Below, in pieces: positions 42,333 through 50,843 of a stretch of DNA of 64,000 nt. Position 1 is the first letter of the stretch; every line of letters begins with the position of its first letter. The stretch spans positions 299,813 through 363,812 of the forward strand of contig JAHZGH010000009.1 of NCBI GenBank assembly GCA_019420905.1. The letters are read 5' to 3'. The stretch comes from Succinivibrionaceae bacterium. GTDB taxonomy: Bacteria; Pseudomonadota; Gammaproteobacteria; Enterobacterales; Succinivibrionaceae. The notes beneath the pieces were generated by a model that was given only the letters and a program-made list of their open reading frames with translations, was not told the origin of the DNA and did not search any database. The translations under genes and the position numbers were made by a program.

Positions 42333-43049
42333 TTATTTAAGCAAAGCCTTTAAATCCTCATAATCTTGAATAGCACCTCTAAACTCTTTGCCATCAATAA
42401 TAAGATAAGGCGTGCCTCTTACAGATAATTCCTGAGATATACGAATAAATTCATTTAGCTGTTGCTGTGGACGGCCTGATTTCATCTCTGCCAAAACTTC
42501 ATCCCAATCAGCACCAATTTTTTTTACCTGCTCTTCAATAAATTCTAAAGAAGAATTCTTATCATAGCGTTCCATAAAAATCTTATGGAAAGCAAAAAAA
42601 TGATCAGGATTCAAATTAAATAGAGCCTGAGCAACAACACCTATTTGCCGAGATTGGGGAGTTATAACAGGCAAATCTACAAATACAACCTGACAGTCAA
42701 GCTCTTTATAAGCTTTTAAAAGCAAAGGCTCCATAGTTTTACAATAACCGCAATTATAATCGTAAAAATCTATAATATAGTGCTTTCGCTTAACATCACC
42801 TAATGACGGTACCCCAGCTTTACTTCTAAAGCTCTCACCTACAAGACGAACTCTCCCTTCATGACGTTCCTGTTCTTGGCTTTCAAGTTTTTGCATTGCC
42901 TTAATAATAATTTCCGGATGATTGGACACATAATCACTAACAATGCTTTCAATCGCAGCTTTTTGCTCGGCATCAAATTCAAAGGCCTGTGCTGTCGAAG
43001 TAAAACCTAGCAGCAAAGACATAGCCATGATCTTAAATTTATGCATCAA
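42333..43049 (-). CDS. periplasmic DsbA/ScsC-like thiol oxidoreductase
   Basis: 238 residues with signal peptide (ends FTSTAQA-FEFD), an N-terminal ~65-residue helical stretch (QKAAIESIVSDYVSNHPEIIIKAMQKLE) like the trimerisation region of ScsC/BdbD-type proteins, then a DsbA thioredoxin fold with YDYNCGYCKTME (CGYC active site) and the cis-proline loop VRGTPYLIID. Acts on disulfides in the periplasm, either oxidase or isomerase. Six bases after the bcr gene. Confidence 0.87.
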   Translation of the reverse strand: MMHKFKIMAMSLLLGFTSTAQAFEFDAEQKAAIESIVSDYVSNHPEIIIKAMQKLESQEQERHEGRVRLVGESFRSKAGVPSLGDVKRKHYIIDFYDYNCGYCKTMEPLLLKAYKELDCQVVFVDLPVITPQSRQIGVVAQALFNLNPDHFFAFHKIFMERYDKNSSLEFIEEQVKKIGADWDEVLAEMKSGRPQQQLNEFIRISQELSVRGTPYLIIDGKEFRGAIQDYEDLKALLK

Positions 43050-43055
43050 ATCTCC

Positions 43056-44240
43056 TTATTTTTTTATATTCAATCCTACCTTAAAGATAATTACCGCCAA
43101 TATTGTACACGTAAAAATAGATACACCTAAAGGAATCATTGAATGCTCTCCCATTATACCCATTAACGGAGAGGTCAAAGCTCCAAATATAAAAGTAGCT
43201 ACGCCAAATATTCCTGAAGCCGCACCAGCACCGCCACGACGAGATTCCATCACAATACTAAATCCCGCGGTATTGACAGCGCCCATCATGCCAAAATATA
43301 TCATCAACGCAATATAAATAATAATTGAGCTTTCAGGCTCAAAAAATGCGCAGACTAAAATTATTACAGCGGCAACAAGCATAACCAAATAAGCACCGTA
43401 AGCTACTGCGACCTCTCCCATACGAGTGGCTAAACGCCCTGCAAATAATGCGCTTATAGAAATAAAAGCTGCAATTAAGCCAAAGCCTAATGAAAACTGC
43501 AGCGGTGTATATCCATAAATAACCTGAAATACAAAAGGTGACGCCGATAAATAAGAAAAAAAAGCTGCCATTACTAAAGACAGAGAAATTACAAAGAATA
43601 AAAAACGTATATTTGTAAGTTCCTTGAGCATGCTTACTATCGATTTTAAGATATGCTTCTCATTTGCATTAGGAAAATGACTTTCCTGGATATCCGCAAA
43701 AGAGCATACTGCAAGCAAAATTCCCCAGATTGTTAAAAAATAGAAAATATATTCCCAAGATACAAAAGTAATAATAAAGGATCCCAAAATTGGACCCAAA
43801 ATCGGGGCAATTGAATTTATAGCCATAAGCAAAGACATAAATTGAGCTAATGATGCGCCTTTAAACTTATCGCAAGCAATACTTCTTGATAATACTACAC
43901 CTCCTGACGCTGATAAGCCCTGAAAAAAACGATAAGCAATAAGCTCATATACATCATTTGCCTGAGCACATAAAAACGAAGTAATGGCAAAAAAAGCTAA
44001 AGAAAACAACAACGGTTTTCTTCTGCCATAAGAATCAGAAATAGGTCCTATAATCACCTGACCTATAGCTAAACCTAGCAGTGAAGCTGTAAGTGAAAGC
44101 TGTACTAATGATGGGTCACTTTTAAAATGCTGCGATATATCAGGGAGAGCCGGCAAATATATATCGGTGCACATTGGAGGGAAAGCACATAGCATACCTA
44201 ATATAACTATATAAAAAATATTCGAAAATTTAATTTTCAT
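43056..44240 (-). CDS. Bcr/CflA-family MFS drug exporter
   Basis: 394 residues, 12 helices. The Bcr signatures are CTDIYLPALPDI near the start, the A-motif IIGPISDSYGRRKPLL, GLSASGGVVLSRSIACD, and INSIAPILGPILGSFI. Family members export sulfonamides, bicyclomycin or chloramphenicol. First gene of the bcr-dsb-small-ydfG operon. Confidence 0.9.
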   Translation of the reverse strand: MKIKFSNIFYIVILGMLCAFPPMCTDIYLPALPDISQHFKSDPSLVQLSLTASLLGLAIGQVIIGPISDSYGRRKPLLFSLAFFAITSFLCAQANDVYELIAYRFFQGLSASGGVVLSRSIACDKFKGASLAQFMSLLMAINSIAPILGPILGSFIITFVSWEYIFYFLTIWGILLAVCSFADIQESHFPNANEKHILKSIVSMLKELTNIRFLFFVISLSLVMAAFFSYLSASPFVFQVIYGYTPLQFSLGFGLIAAFISISALFAGRLATRMGEVAVAYGAYLVMLVAAVIILVCAFFEPESSIIIYIALMIYFGMMGAVNTAGFSIVMESRRGGAGAASGIFGVATFIFGALTSPLMGIMGEHSMIPLGVSIFTCTILAVIIFKVGLNIKK

Positions 44241-44266
44241 AAAACATACCTCCCTTAGAAATTAAA

Positions 44267-44292
44267 AGCCCGACATTGTACAACGTCGGGCT
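44267..44292 (-). terminator. intrinsic terminator after the WYL gene
   Basis: AGCCCGAC...GT pairs with AC...GTCGGGCT (13-bp arms on the minus strand allowing a G-U pair), followed by TTTTAAT. Confidence 0.85.
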
Positions 44293-44317
44293 ATTTATCT
44301 TACATGTAAATTATAAC

Positions 44318-45292
44318 CTAATTTCCACCAGCAAGTCTTCTAAAAACTTCTGCCTCATTATCAAGAGCAATCTGGCGACATTCAGGCGGTAACAGCTTAT
44401 CTTCCTTAGTTAAACGTAAAAAGTGCAATGCATAGAACAATAAGGCCTTACGGCACGGATAAACTAATGAACCATCAGGCTCCATGCCATAATCAAACTC
44501 AATAGCGCGTCTTGTAGCTAAAGGCAGCTCTGGATTTGCCTTAATTACTAAATCAATCAGCTCATTCCAATCCTTATCATCTCTACCTGAAGTGCCTACT
44601 TCACGGAAACCATTGCCGACAGGATCTGAGAAGCGATCATTAGGGGCAGGAATATTAGGAACTGCACAAGCCTCAATTCGAGAAATTACATAATCACGGA
44701 AAGCATGGCGATCATAGCAATAGCCGCGCACATGCCAGCGCATACCATCAAAAGCTAGACCATGAGGCGCAATTAAGAAATCTACGTTTTTTTCAGACTT
44801 TAAAGACTTATAACTAATATGTACAGCTTTACGGGTTCTGATGGCTTCTAATAAATTAAATAAAACATCAGGGTTTATATTGCGGCGAGGAGGGTTGAAG
44901 CAAGCTATGCCAACATTGGGCACAAAACCAAAATAATTTCTACTTTCAACCAATTCTCCTGTTGCGGAAGCTAAAAGATCATTTAGATAGTTTTGAGGAG
45001 AGCAAACTTTAGGGAAAAGAGGTTTAAAATCATCAGTGCGTAGATAAACTTTTAAACGCCGATCGTAAGCTAGATTCTTACGTGGCGGCTGAGCTTCTTC
45101 AAGCATGCTGTGATACATAGAAATATCTAATGATGCCTGAGGAATTGAAATATTAAAAAAAGCAACCAAATCTGCGCGGTTTAAACGACCATCGACTGCC
45201 AAGCGGAAGTCGATAAACTCTAAACGACGAGTTTGATTCCATTTGCTAACCACATTCTTCTTATCAGAAGATGAATTTTCTAAATCTGACAT
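44318..45292 (-). CDS. WYL-domain transcriptional regulator of the BrxR/CapW type
   Basis: 324 residues. N-terminal winged helix-turn-helix ~20-100 (RRLEFIDFRLAVDGRLNRADLVAFFNISIPQASLDIS, NLAYDRRLKVYLR), WYL ligand-binding domain ~150-215 (VHISYKSL, APHGLAFDGMRWHVRGYCYDR, FRDYVISRI) and a C-terminal WCX part. The helix-turn-helix wording and overall size follow BrxR/CapW repressors that control BREX, CBASS and other phage-defence operons. No defence effector lies within reach in this window; its partner could be lost, or it could regulate other genes. A 1.15 kb gene-free stretch lies upstream. Confidence 0.83.
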   Translation of the reverse strand: MSDLENSSSDKKNVVSKWNQTRRLEFIDFRLAVDGRLNRADLVAFFNISIPQASLDISMYHSMLEEAQPPRKNLAYDRRLKVYLRTDDFKPLFPKVCSPQNYLNDLLASATGELVESRNYFGFVPNVGIACFNPPRRNINPDVLFNLLEAIRTRKAVHISYKSLKSEKNVDFLIAPHGLAFDGMRWHVRGYCYDRHAFRDYVISRIEACAVPNIPAPNDRFSDPVGNGFREVGTSGRDDKDWNELIDLVIKANPELPLATRRAIEFDYGMEPDGSLVYPCRKALLFYALHFLRLTKEDKLLPPECRQIALDNEAEVFRRLAGGN

Positions 45293-46445
45293 TTAGGTTG
45301 CCCCAATAGATAATTATTAAAAAATATACTTGTTAATATTTAAAGGTGCACGAAAATTTCACGCATCTTTATTGTTAGATAAAATAAAATTTTAAAGTTA
45401 AACTATATCTAAAATCTTATTTCTGCCGTTTATGATATTTTTATAACAATTAAGATTCTAAATTTTATTATATTAATAAACTAGCCTAAATAAAGACTAA
45501 AATTTTATGATTTCTTTACTATATCATACATTTAAGTTTTTTAAACTAGTTATTTAATCATTTAGTTCAATAAAGCCAATTTTTAAATATTTAATATTAA
45601 AATTAAATATAATTTATTGAAAATTAAGACTAAATTAAAAAAACACCCTCATAAATAAAAAACAAATCTCGCAATTTTATTTGCAATTTCAACAAACTAG
45701 CTATTCAAGCTATACTACAATATAAATATTTTTTTTATTTATATTGAAATTTTCACTATTTTCTACAAAGATTTTATATCTTAATTTTGAACACTTTCTA
45801 ATAAGAAAAATATATCCAAACATCATAAATTAGGCAAAAACATCTGCAATAATTTAACAAATAATTTGATACAGATCACATTTTATTTAATGCTAATTAC
45901 AAAATATATATATATTTTTTTTGCAATAAAAAAAACAAAATCCAATATTTATAGCCATAAACTATTTATAGCTCAAAGTTATATCTTAAATATAAGAGCT
46001 ATATATGCATATTTATGAATGATTAGTGCAATAATTATCAATTACGCAAAAATTTCTATCAGATAAGACTTAATATCTAAAATATGTGATTGTTATTAAA
46101 ACAAATCAAAATCCTGTAATCTCTAGTTATTTTTATTGCATTTCATTATTTAAATAGGTCTTTTTAAAGCCATAAGATAGATCACAATATTTATCAGCTG
46201 TAAAAAGCTCTTATAAGCAAAACAAAATCTTAAAAAAAATTGAGATGGAGAATATCTGCTTATTAAATAACAATCTGAAATTAGCAAGATTCTTAAGCTT
46301 AGCTGCGTTTAATGGTCTGAATAAGAAAAATGTATACTTATATATAACGATGTCTAACTAGTGATCAGTTATTTTGTAATATACGAAAAATATATACTTA
46401 AGCCATACAATCTAAAAAACACTAAGATTATACGGCTTAAAGATG
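45293..46445. other. 1153-bp AT-rich gene-free region
   Basis: Very AT-rich with no supported open frame. It contains CRP-like half-site pairs around 45868 (TTTGATACAGATCACATTT) and 46160-46185 (GATAGATCACAAT), and AACTAGTGATCAGTT near 46362. The ROK gene terminator is at its right end. No RNA identified. Confidence 0.4.
46400..46438 (-). terminator. hairpin after the ROK-family gene
   Basis: On the minus strand, AAGCCGTATAATCT pairs with AGATTGTATGGCTT (two G-U pairs), 11-base loop. Confidence 0.75.
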
Positions 46446-47474
46446 CTAAACTTGGTTAGATTTTAATTTGCGTGCATTAAGTTTTTCTAAGCACAAAATA
46501 ATCATGCCTGAAACAATATCGTCTCTAATGCGATCACAAATTTCGATTTTTGGCATCAATGCTTCCTCAGCCTGAGTTCCTAATCTACGTCTTAATCTCT
46601 CTACTAAGCCTGGTTTTAAATTTTCGGTATATACAGCTACATAGCCTGGATTTAATACACACATTACAGCTCTTAAGGTACGAATGGCTAAATCGTCAGC
46701 TTGCATAGTCTCTACAGGTAAAACACCTACGTCATTATACATAGGAAAATATCTAACCTCTCCTGCCATACCGTCCTTGCCTCTTAATACCTGTCCGTTA
46801 TAGCAAAAACCGCATCCAGGAGCACGTCCTGGAACTAAAATCATGCCAGCAACATATTCCTGATTTTTACAGCGTTTATAACAACCTAAAGTTGCAGCAT
46901 TTACATCTGTTTCAAAAAATACCGGAACTTGAAAATGCTTTTCTAAATGATTTGCCAGGCGTACTGATTGAGGATCATGGCGAATTGCCGATCCAACACG
47001 ACCTCCTACGCTGTCTGACGGCATGGATAAGCCAATCATGGCTATTTTGGGATAACGCTCCAAATATCTTTCAATGCCGATACGAAATTCATCAGTATGA
47101 ATAGTATCAATTGTTGATAATAACTCCTCGCGACGTTCCAAACATTCGCCAAAAAGATCATGAATAGAGTAACCTGCATACTCCATACCGCCACGCTGAT
47201 AACAACTTATTATTAATATAAGTTCAAAATTAGCGTTAAAACGATAAGTAGCAGCGGGTCTGCCCCCAGCCGCTGTGGTAGGATCTCCATATAAGATTTC
47301 ACCGCGTCTTAATAAGGTATTTATAATCTTATTTAATGTAACAATTGACAGTCCTGTAAGCTCTCTTAAGCGAGATGCAGTAGCAATCTGTTCACTATGA
47401 ATCGCAGATCTTACAATTTGCAGATTATTTTCGCGGATCTGATGTCCCACCAAAGTTTGTGAGCTAACACTCAT
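46446..47474 (-). CDS. ROK-family transcriptional regulator (NagC/Mlc/XylR-like), degenerate sugar site
   Basis: 342 residues. Winged helix-turn-helix at ~10-75 (NNLQIVRSAI, ASRLRELTGLSIVTLNKIINTLLRRGEI, GGRPAATYRFN), then a ROK domain (VFFETDVNAATLGCYKR, GCGFCYNGQVLRGKDGMAGEV). The ROK zinc-binding CxCGxxGCxE motif that should follow the AGEV region is absent, so it may not bind a sugar in the usual way. Divergent from the pyruvate:ferredoxin oxidoreductase operon with 460 bases between, so it may regulate that operon (inference). Confidence 0.83.
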   Translation of the reverse strand: MSVSSQTLVGHQIRENNLQIVRSAIHSEQIATASRLRELTGLSIVTLNKIINTLLRRGEILYGDPTTAAGGRPAATYRFNANFELILIISCYQRGGMEYAGYSIHDLFGECLERREELLSTIDTIHTDEFRIGIERYLERYPKIAMIGLSMPSDSVGGRVGSAIRHDPQSVRLANHLEKHFQVPVFFETDVNAATLGCYKRCKNQEYVAGMILVPGRAPGCGFCYNGQVLRGKDGMAGEVRYFPMYNDVGVLPVETMQADDLAIRTLRAVMCVLNPGYVAVYTENLKPGLVERLRRRLGTQAEEALMPKIEICDRIRDDIVSGMIILCLEKLNARKLKSNQV

Positions 47475-47934
47475 TTTTACCCCGACTTAATAAATCACCT
47501 TAATAAAATCACTTAATTATATCAAACTTTTAATTTTATGTCACTTTTGCAACATATTTATGGTTTTAAGTTACCTTATACTAACTTTATAAAATACCGC
47601 AGTGCAAAGCCATATTTTTCTATTTTTCACTTGCATATATTATATATATGCTTTTGTTACTTTTATATATAATACGTTATAAAATACAAAAAAATCTGCA
47701 AAAAAAAGCTCCAAAAGGTATCAAAAAAACTGATGCAAACGGCATAAACAAGCTAAAAAACAAGAAAACCGTTCCTTATATACTAAAAATGAAAACCTTT
47801 TTCAAAAATCAACAAATGAAAATGTTAAAAACTTGTGAAAAACGTAAAAATTACTATCATTGCAGTATACATTTGATCAGATCAAAATAATTGACCAAAT
47901 GTGATTTAGTTAAACTGCAAACGAGGAGCCAATT
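47475..47934. promoter_or_regulatory. 460-bp divergent promoter region between the ROK regulator and the POR operon
   Basis: An AT-rich region whose low-complexity lysine-rich frame (47648-47890) is unlikely to be a gene. Near its right end are the palindromes listed separately. Confidence 0.5.
47869..47902. promoter_or_regulatory. nested palindromes upstream of the POR operon
   Basis: TTTGATCAGATCAAA (47872-47886) is a perfect dyad around a central A. A wider pair ACATTTG (47869-47875)/CAAATGT (47896-47902) encloses it. FNR sites are TTGAT-N4-ATCAA; here the spacer is three, so an FNR-like or other dimeric regulator is possible. Located 35-65 bases before the porG start. Confidence 0.55.
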
Positions 47935-48513
47935 TTGCTTCAAATCAGATTACATGGCCGTGGAGGCCAAGGTGTGGTGACCGCCGCAGAGATGTTGTCT
48001 CTTGCTGCTTTCCTTGAAGGTCACTTTGCACAAGCATTCCCGAGTTTTGGTTCTGAGCGTACTGGTGCCCCAGTGGTAGCATATGCCCGTATCGGTGATG
48101 AAGAGATCCGTACTCATGAGCCGATCCAAAACCCTGATGTAGTTATTGTTCAGGATAAAACCTTATTAGGTTCTGTTGATGTTTTCGGCGGTATCAACCC
48201 TAATGGCTACGCCATTGTCAACTCAAAAGAGCCTGCTGAGCAGATTGTTCCTGAATTAGTAAAGATGTTGCCTCCAGGTCACGTCTTCACTGTTCCGGCA
48301 ACAGATTTTGCTATGCAGAAGATCGGCAAGCCTTTACCAGGAGCCCCAATGCTGGCTTCTTTAGCAGCTGCTACCGATATCTTGAAGCTTGAGTCCGTAC
48401 AAAAGTCTTTCCAGAGCCGTTACCCTGGCAAGATCGGTGATGCTAACGCAGAAACCGCAGCTTTAGCTTACAACTACATTAAAGATTCCAAGAAAGGAGG
48501 CTGCAATGCTTAA
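47935..48513 (+). CDS. porG: pyruvate:ferredoxin oxidoreductase, gamma subunit
   Basis: 192 residues; IRLHGRGGQGVVTAAEMLS and FPSFGSERTGAPVVAYARI are the hallmarks of the gamma domain of 2-oxoacid:ferredoxin oxidoreductases. Start codon is TTG at 47935, supported by GAGGAG seven bases upstream; no ATG is better placed. The end overlaps the alpha gene start by 8 bases. Codon use is biased to CGT, GGT and similar, as expected for a highly expressed metabolic operon. Confidence 0.93.
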   Translation: MLQIRLHGRGGQGVVTAAEMLSLAAFLEGHFAQAFPSFGSERTGAPVVAYARIGDEEIRTHEPIQNPDVVIVQDKTLLGSVDVFGGINPNGYAIVNSKEPAEQIVPELVKMLPPGHVFTVPATDFAMQKIGKPLPGAPMLASLAAATDILKLESVQKSFQSRYPGKIGDANAETAALAYNYIKDSKKGGCNA

Positions 48514-49753
48514 GCAGATTGAAGGTTCTCTTGGTGTTGCCGAGGCCGTGTCTTTATGCCGTCCTGGCGTTGTATGTGCCTACCCTATTTCTCCGCAAAC
48601 TCACATTGTAGAAAACATTGGAAAGTTTGTTAAAACTGGCACTTTAAAGGACTGCGATTTCTTAAACGTTGAGTCTGAGTTCTCTGCCATTTCAGTTGCC
48701 ATAGGTTCTGCAGTTGGCGGTTGTCGTACTTATACAGCCACTGCTTCTCAGGGCTTGCTTTATATGACTGAAGGCGTTTACTCTGCATCAGGTTTAGGTC
48801 TTCCTATTGTCATGACCGTTGCCTCTCGTGCTATTGGCGGTCCTATCAACATTTGGAACGATCATTCCGATTCATTATCTCAGCGTGATTCTGGTTGGTT
48901 GCAGTTATTCTGTGAATCTAACCAAGATGCAGTTGATACTCACATTATGGCTTTCAAGATCGCTGAAAAAGTTGGTCTTCCTGTAATGGTATGTATGGAC
49001 GGCTTCGTATTAACTCACGCTTTTGAGCGTTTGGACATTCCTTCTCAAGAGCAGGTTGACGCCTTCCTGCCTCCTTATGAACCACGCGAGTTCTTAACTC
49101 CTAAAGAGCCTATCTCCATCGGTTCCATGGTTGGTCCTGAAGCTTTCACTGAGGTTCGCTTCCTCCAGCAGCGCAAGATGGCTAAAGCCTTAGACGTAAT
49201 TCAAGAAGTTACTGAGGAATATCGCAAGCTTACAGGCTCTACCTCAGGCGGTTTATTAGAATGCTACAACTGCGAAAACGCCGATCTCAAGCTAGTTATT
49301 ATGGGTTCCACTGTTGGTACTGCTAAGGATGAAATTGATCGTCTCAAGAAAGAAGGCATCAATGTAGGTATAATCTCCTTGAAGTCCTTCCGTCCATTCC
49401 CGTATGAGGCTATGCGTAAGGCTATTGGCGATACTAAGCATGTTGTCTGTGTAGAGCGTGCCTTCTCCTTCGGTGCTCGCGGCATTGTTTGCCCTGAAGT
49501 AAAGCGCGCTATGGAAGGTACAAACTGCGATGTTAAGACTGCTGTTTGCGGCTTAGGCGGTCGTGCTATATTCGGTACCACCATCAACGCTATTGTTAAG
49601 CATGCTTTAGCTGGCAAGTTCACCGAGGAATTCACTTGGTTTGATATTAAGTCTGATGTACTCAATAACTACACCAAGAATGTTGAAGGCGTAACTTTCC
49701 CAGAGGGTCCTTTGACTGCCTCTCAGTTAGAAGCTTCAGTTAAACACGCTTAA
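48506..49753 (+). CDS. porA: pyruvate:ferredoxin oxidoreductase, alpha subunit
   Basis: 415 residues, binding and transketolase-C domains. VVCAYPISPQTHIVENI, FLNVESEFSAISVAIGSAVGG, TATASQGLLYMTEGVYSASGLGLPIVMTVASR and SLSQRDSGWLQLF are typical of the pyruvate-type alpha subunit; the C-terminal part has GARGIVCPEVKRA. Oxidises pyruvate to acetyl-CoA together with beta and gamma. Overlaps porG by 8 bases; 14 bases before porB. Confidence 0.93.
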   Translation: MLKQIEGSLGVAEAVSLCRPGVVCAYPISPQTHIVENIGKFVKTGTLKDCDFLNVESEFSAISVAIGSAVGGCRTYTATASQGLLYMTEGVYSASGLGLPIVMTVASRAIGGPINIWNDHSDSLSQRDSGWLQLFCESNQDAVDTHIMAFKIAEKVGLPVMVCMDGFVLTHAFERLDIPSQEQVDAFLPPYEPREFLTPKEPISIGSMVGPEAFTEVRFLQQRKMAKALDVIQEVTEEYRKLTGSTSGGLLECYNCENADLKLVIMGSTVGTAKDEIDRLKKEGINVGIISLKSFRPFPYEAMRKAIGDTKHVVCVERAFSFGARGIVCPEVKRAMEGTNCDVKTAVCGLGGRAIFGTTINAIVKHALAGKFTEEFTWFDIKSDVLNNYTKNVEGVTFPEGPLTASQLEASVKHA

Positions 49754-49767
49754 TCCGGGAGTTATAA

Positions 49768-50829
49768 ATGTTAGATAAAATCAAATTTTACCAGACAGGT
49801 TCCAACACTGTAGGTAACCGTCTTTTAAACCCGGCCATGCGTTCCATCCAGGCTTCGGTCGATCGTCCAAATTCCTTGATTTCCGGCCACCGTGCTTGTC
49901 AAGGCTGCGGTGAGGCTTTAGGCGCCCGTTATGCAATTGATGCCGCTATGCGTGCTACTAACGGTCAAATCATGGTTGTTAATGCTACTGGCTGCTTAGA
50001 AGTATTCTCTACCCCTTATCCGGAATCTGCATGGCGCTTACCTTGGGTTCACTCCCTGTTCGGCAATACCGCTGCTGTAGGCTCTGGCTTAGCTGCTGCA
50101 GCTGCAATTCGTGCAAAGAAGAACGGCGATACTAATGTTCCACGTATCATTGCTCAAGGTGGTGACGGTGGTACAACCGATATTGGCTTTGGCCCTCTCT
50201 CAGGAATGTTTGAGCGCAATGATGACGTTCTCTACATCTGCTACGATAACGAAGCTTATATGAATACCGGTGTTCAGCGTTCATCTGCTACCCCTCCTGC
50301 AGCTCGTACAGCTACCACTCAATTAGTCGGCGAACATCCAGGTGCTGATTGGGGTCGCGGCAAGAGCGTTCCTCTTATTGCTATGGCTCACGGTATTCCT
50401 TACGTAGCTACCGCTACTGTTGCTGATTTACGCGACTTAGAAGCTAAGGTTACTCGTGCAATGAGCTTCCACGGTGCCCGCTATATCCAGGTTTTAGTAC
50501 CTTGTCCGTTAGGCTGGGGTTTAGCCTCTAATTCTACTGTAACTGTTGCTCGTGCTGCTATGGAATCTGGCTTCTTCCCTGTCTATGAGGCTGAGTACGG
50601 TAAGATTACCTCTGTACGCAAGATCCGTCAGAAGCAGCCTGTAATCAACTTCTTGAAGATGCAGCGCCGTTATGCACACTTAACCGGTAAGAAAGCTGAT
50701 CCGAACGTAGTAGCACGTCTGCAGGCATTATGTGACACCAATATTAAGAACTTTGGTCTTTTAGGCGATGATGAGCCTACTGGCGTCCCGACTGCAATTC
50801 AGGCTTACGAGCGCAGCAACCGCGTATAA
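49768..50829 (+). CDS. porB: pyruvate:ferredoxin oxidoreductase, beta subunit
   Basis: 353 residues, thiamine pyrophosphate-binding subunit. GHRACQGCGEALGARYA (cluster cysteines), ATGCLEVFSTPYPESAW, the TPP/Mg motif GGDGGTTDIGFGPLSGMFERNDDVLYICYDNEAYMNTGVQRSSATPP and TATVADLRDLEAKV. CPLGW and the third cluster cysteine follow. Order gamma-alpha-beta-delta is that of the archaeal/epsilonproteobacterial multi-subunit enzyme, not the single-chain YdbK type. Confidence 0.93.
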   Translation: MLDKIKFYQTGSNTVGNRLLNPAMRSIQASVDRPNSLISGHRACQGCGEALGARYAIDAAMRATNGQIMVVNATGCLEVFSTPYPESAWRLPWVHSLFGNTAAVGSGLAAAAAIRAKKNGDTNVPRIIAQGGDGGTTDIGFGPLSGMFERNDDVLYICYDNEAYMNTGVQRSSATPPAARTATTQLVGEHPGADWGRGKSVPLIAMAHGIPYVATATVADLRDLEAKVTRAMSFHGARYIQVLVPCPLGWGLASNSTVTVARAAMESGFFPVYEAEYGKITSVRKIRQKQPVINFLKMQRRYAHLTGKKADPNVVARLQALCDTNIKNFGLLGDDEPTGVPTAIQAYERSNRV

Positions 50830-50843
50830 GGAGTAAACAAATC

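Noticed and set aside
47872..47886. FNR box in the POR promoter
   Set aside because: The spacer between TTGAT and ATCAA is three bases instead of four, so it was left as an unassigned dyad.
47648..47890. 80-codon lysine-rich open frame in front of the POR operon
   Set aside because: Low complexity in AT-rich sequence, no ribosome-binding site, no family resemblance; it overlaps the operator palindrome region.
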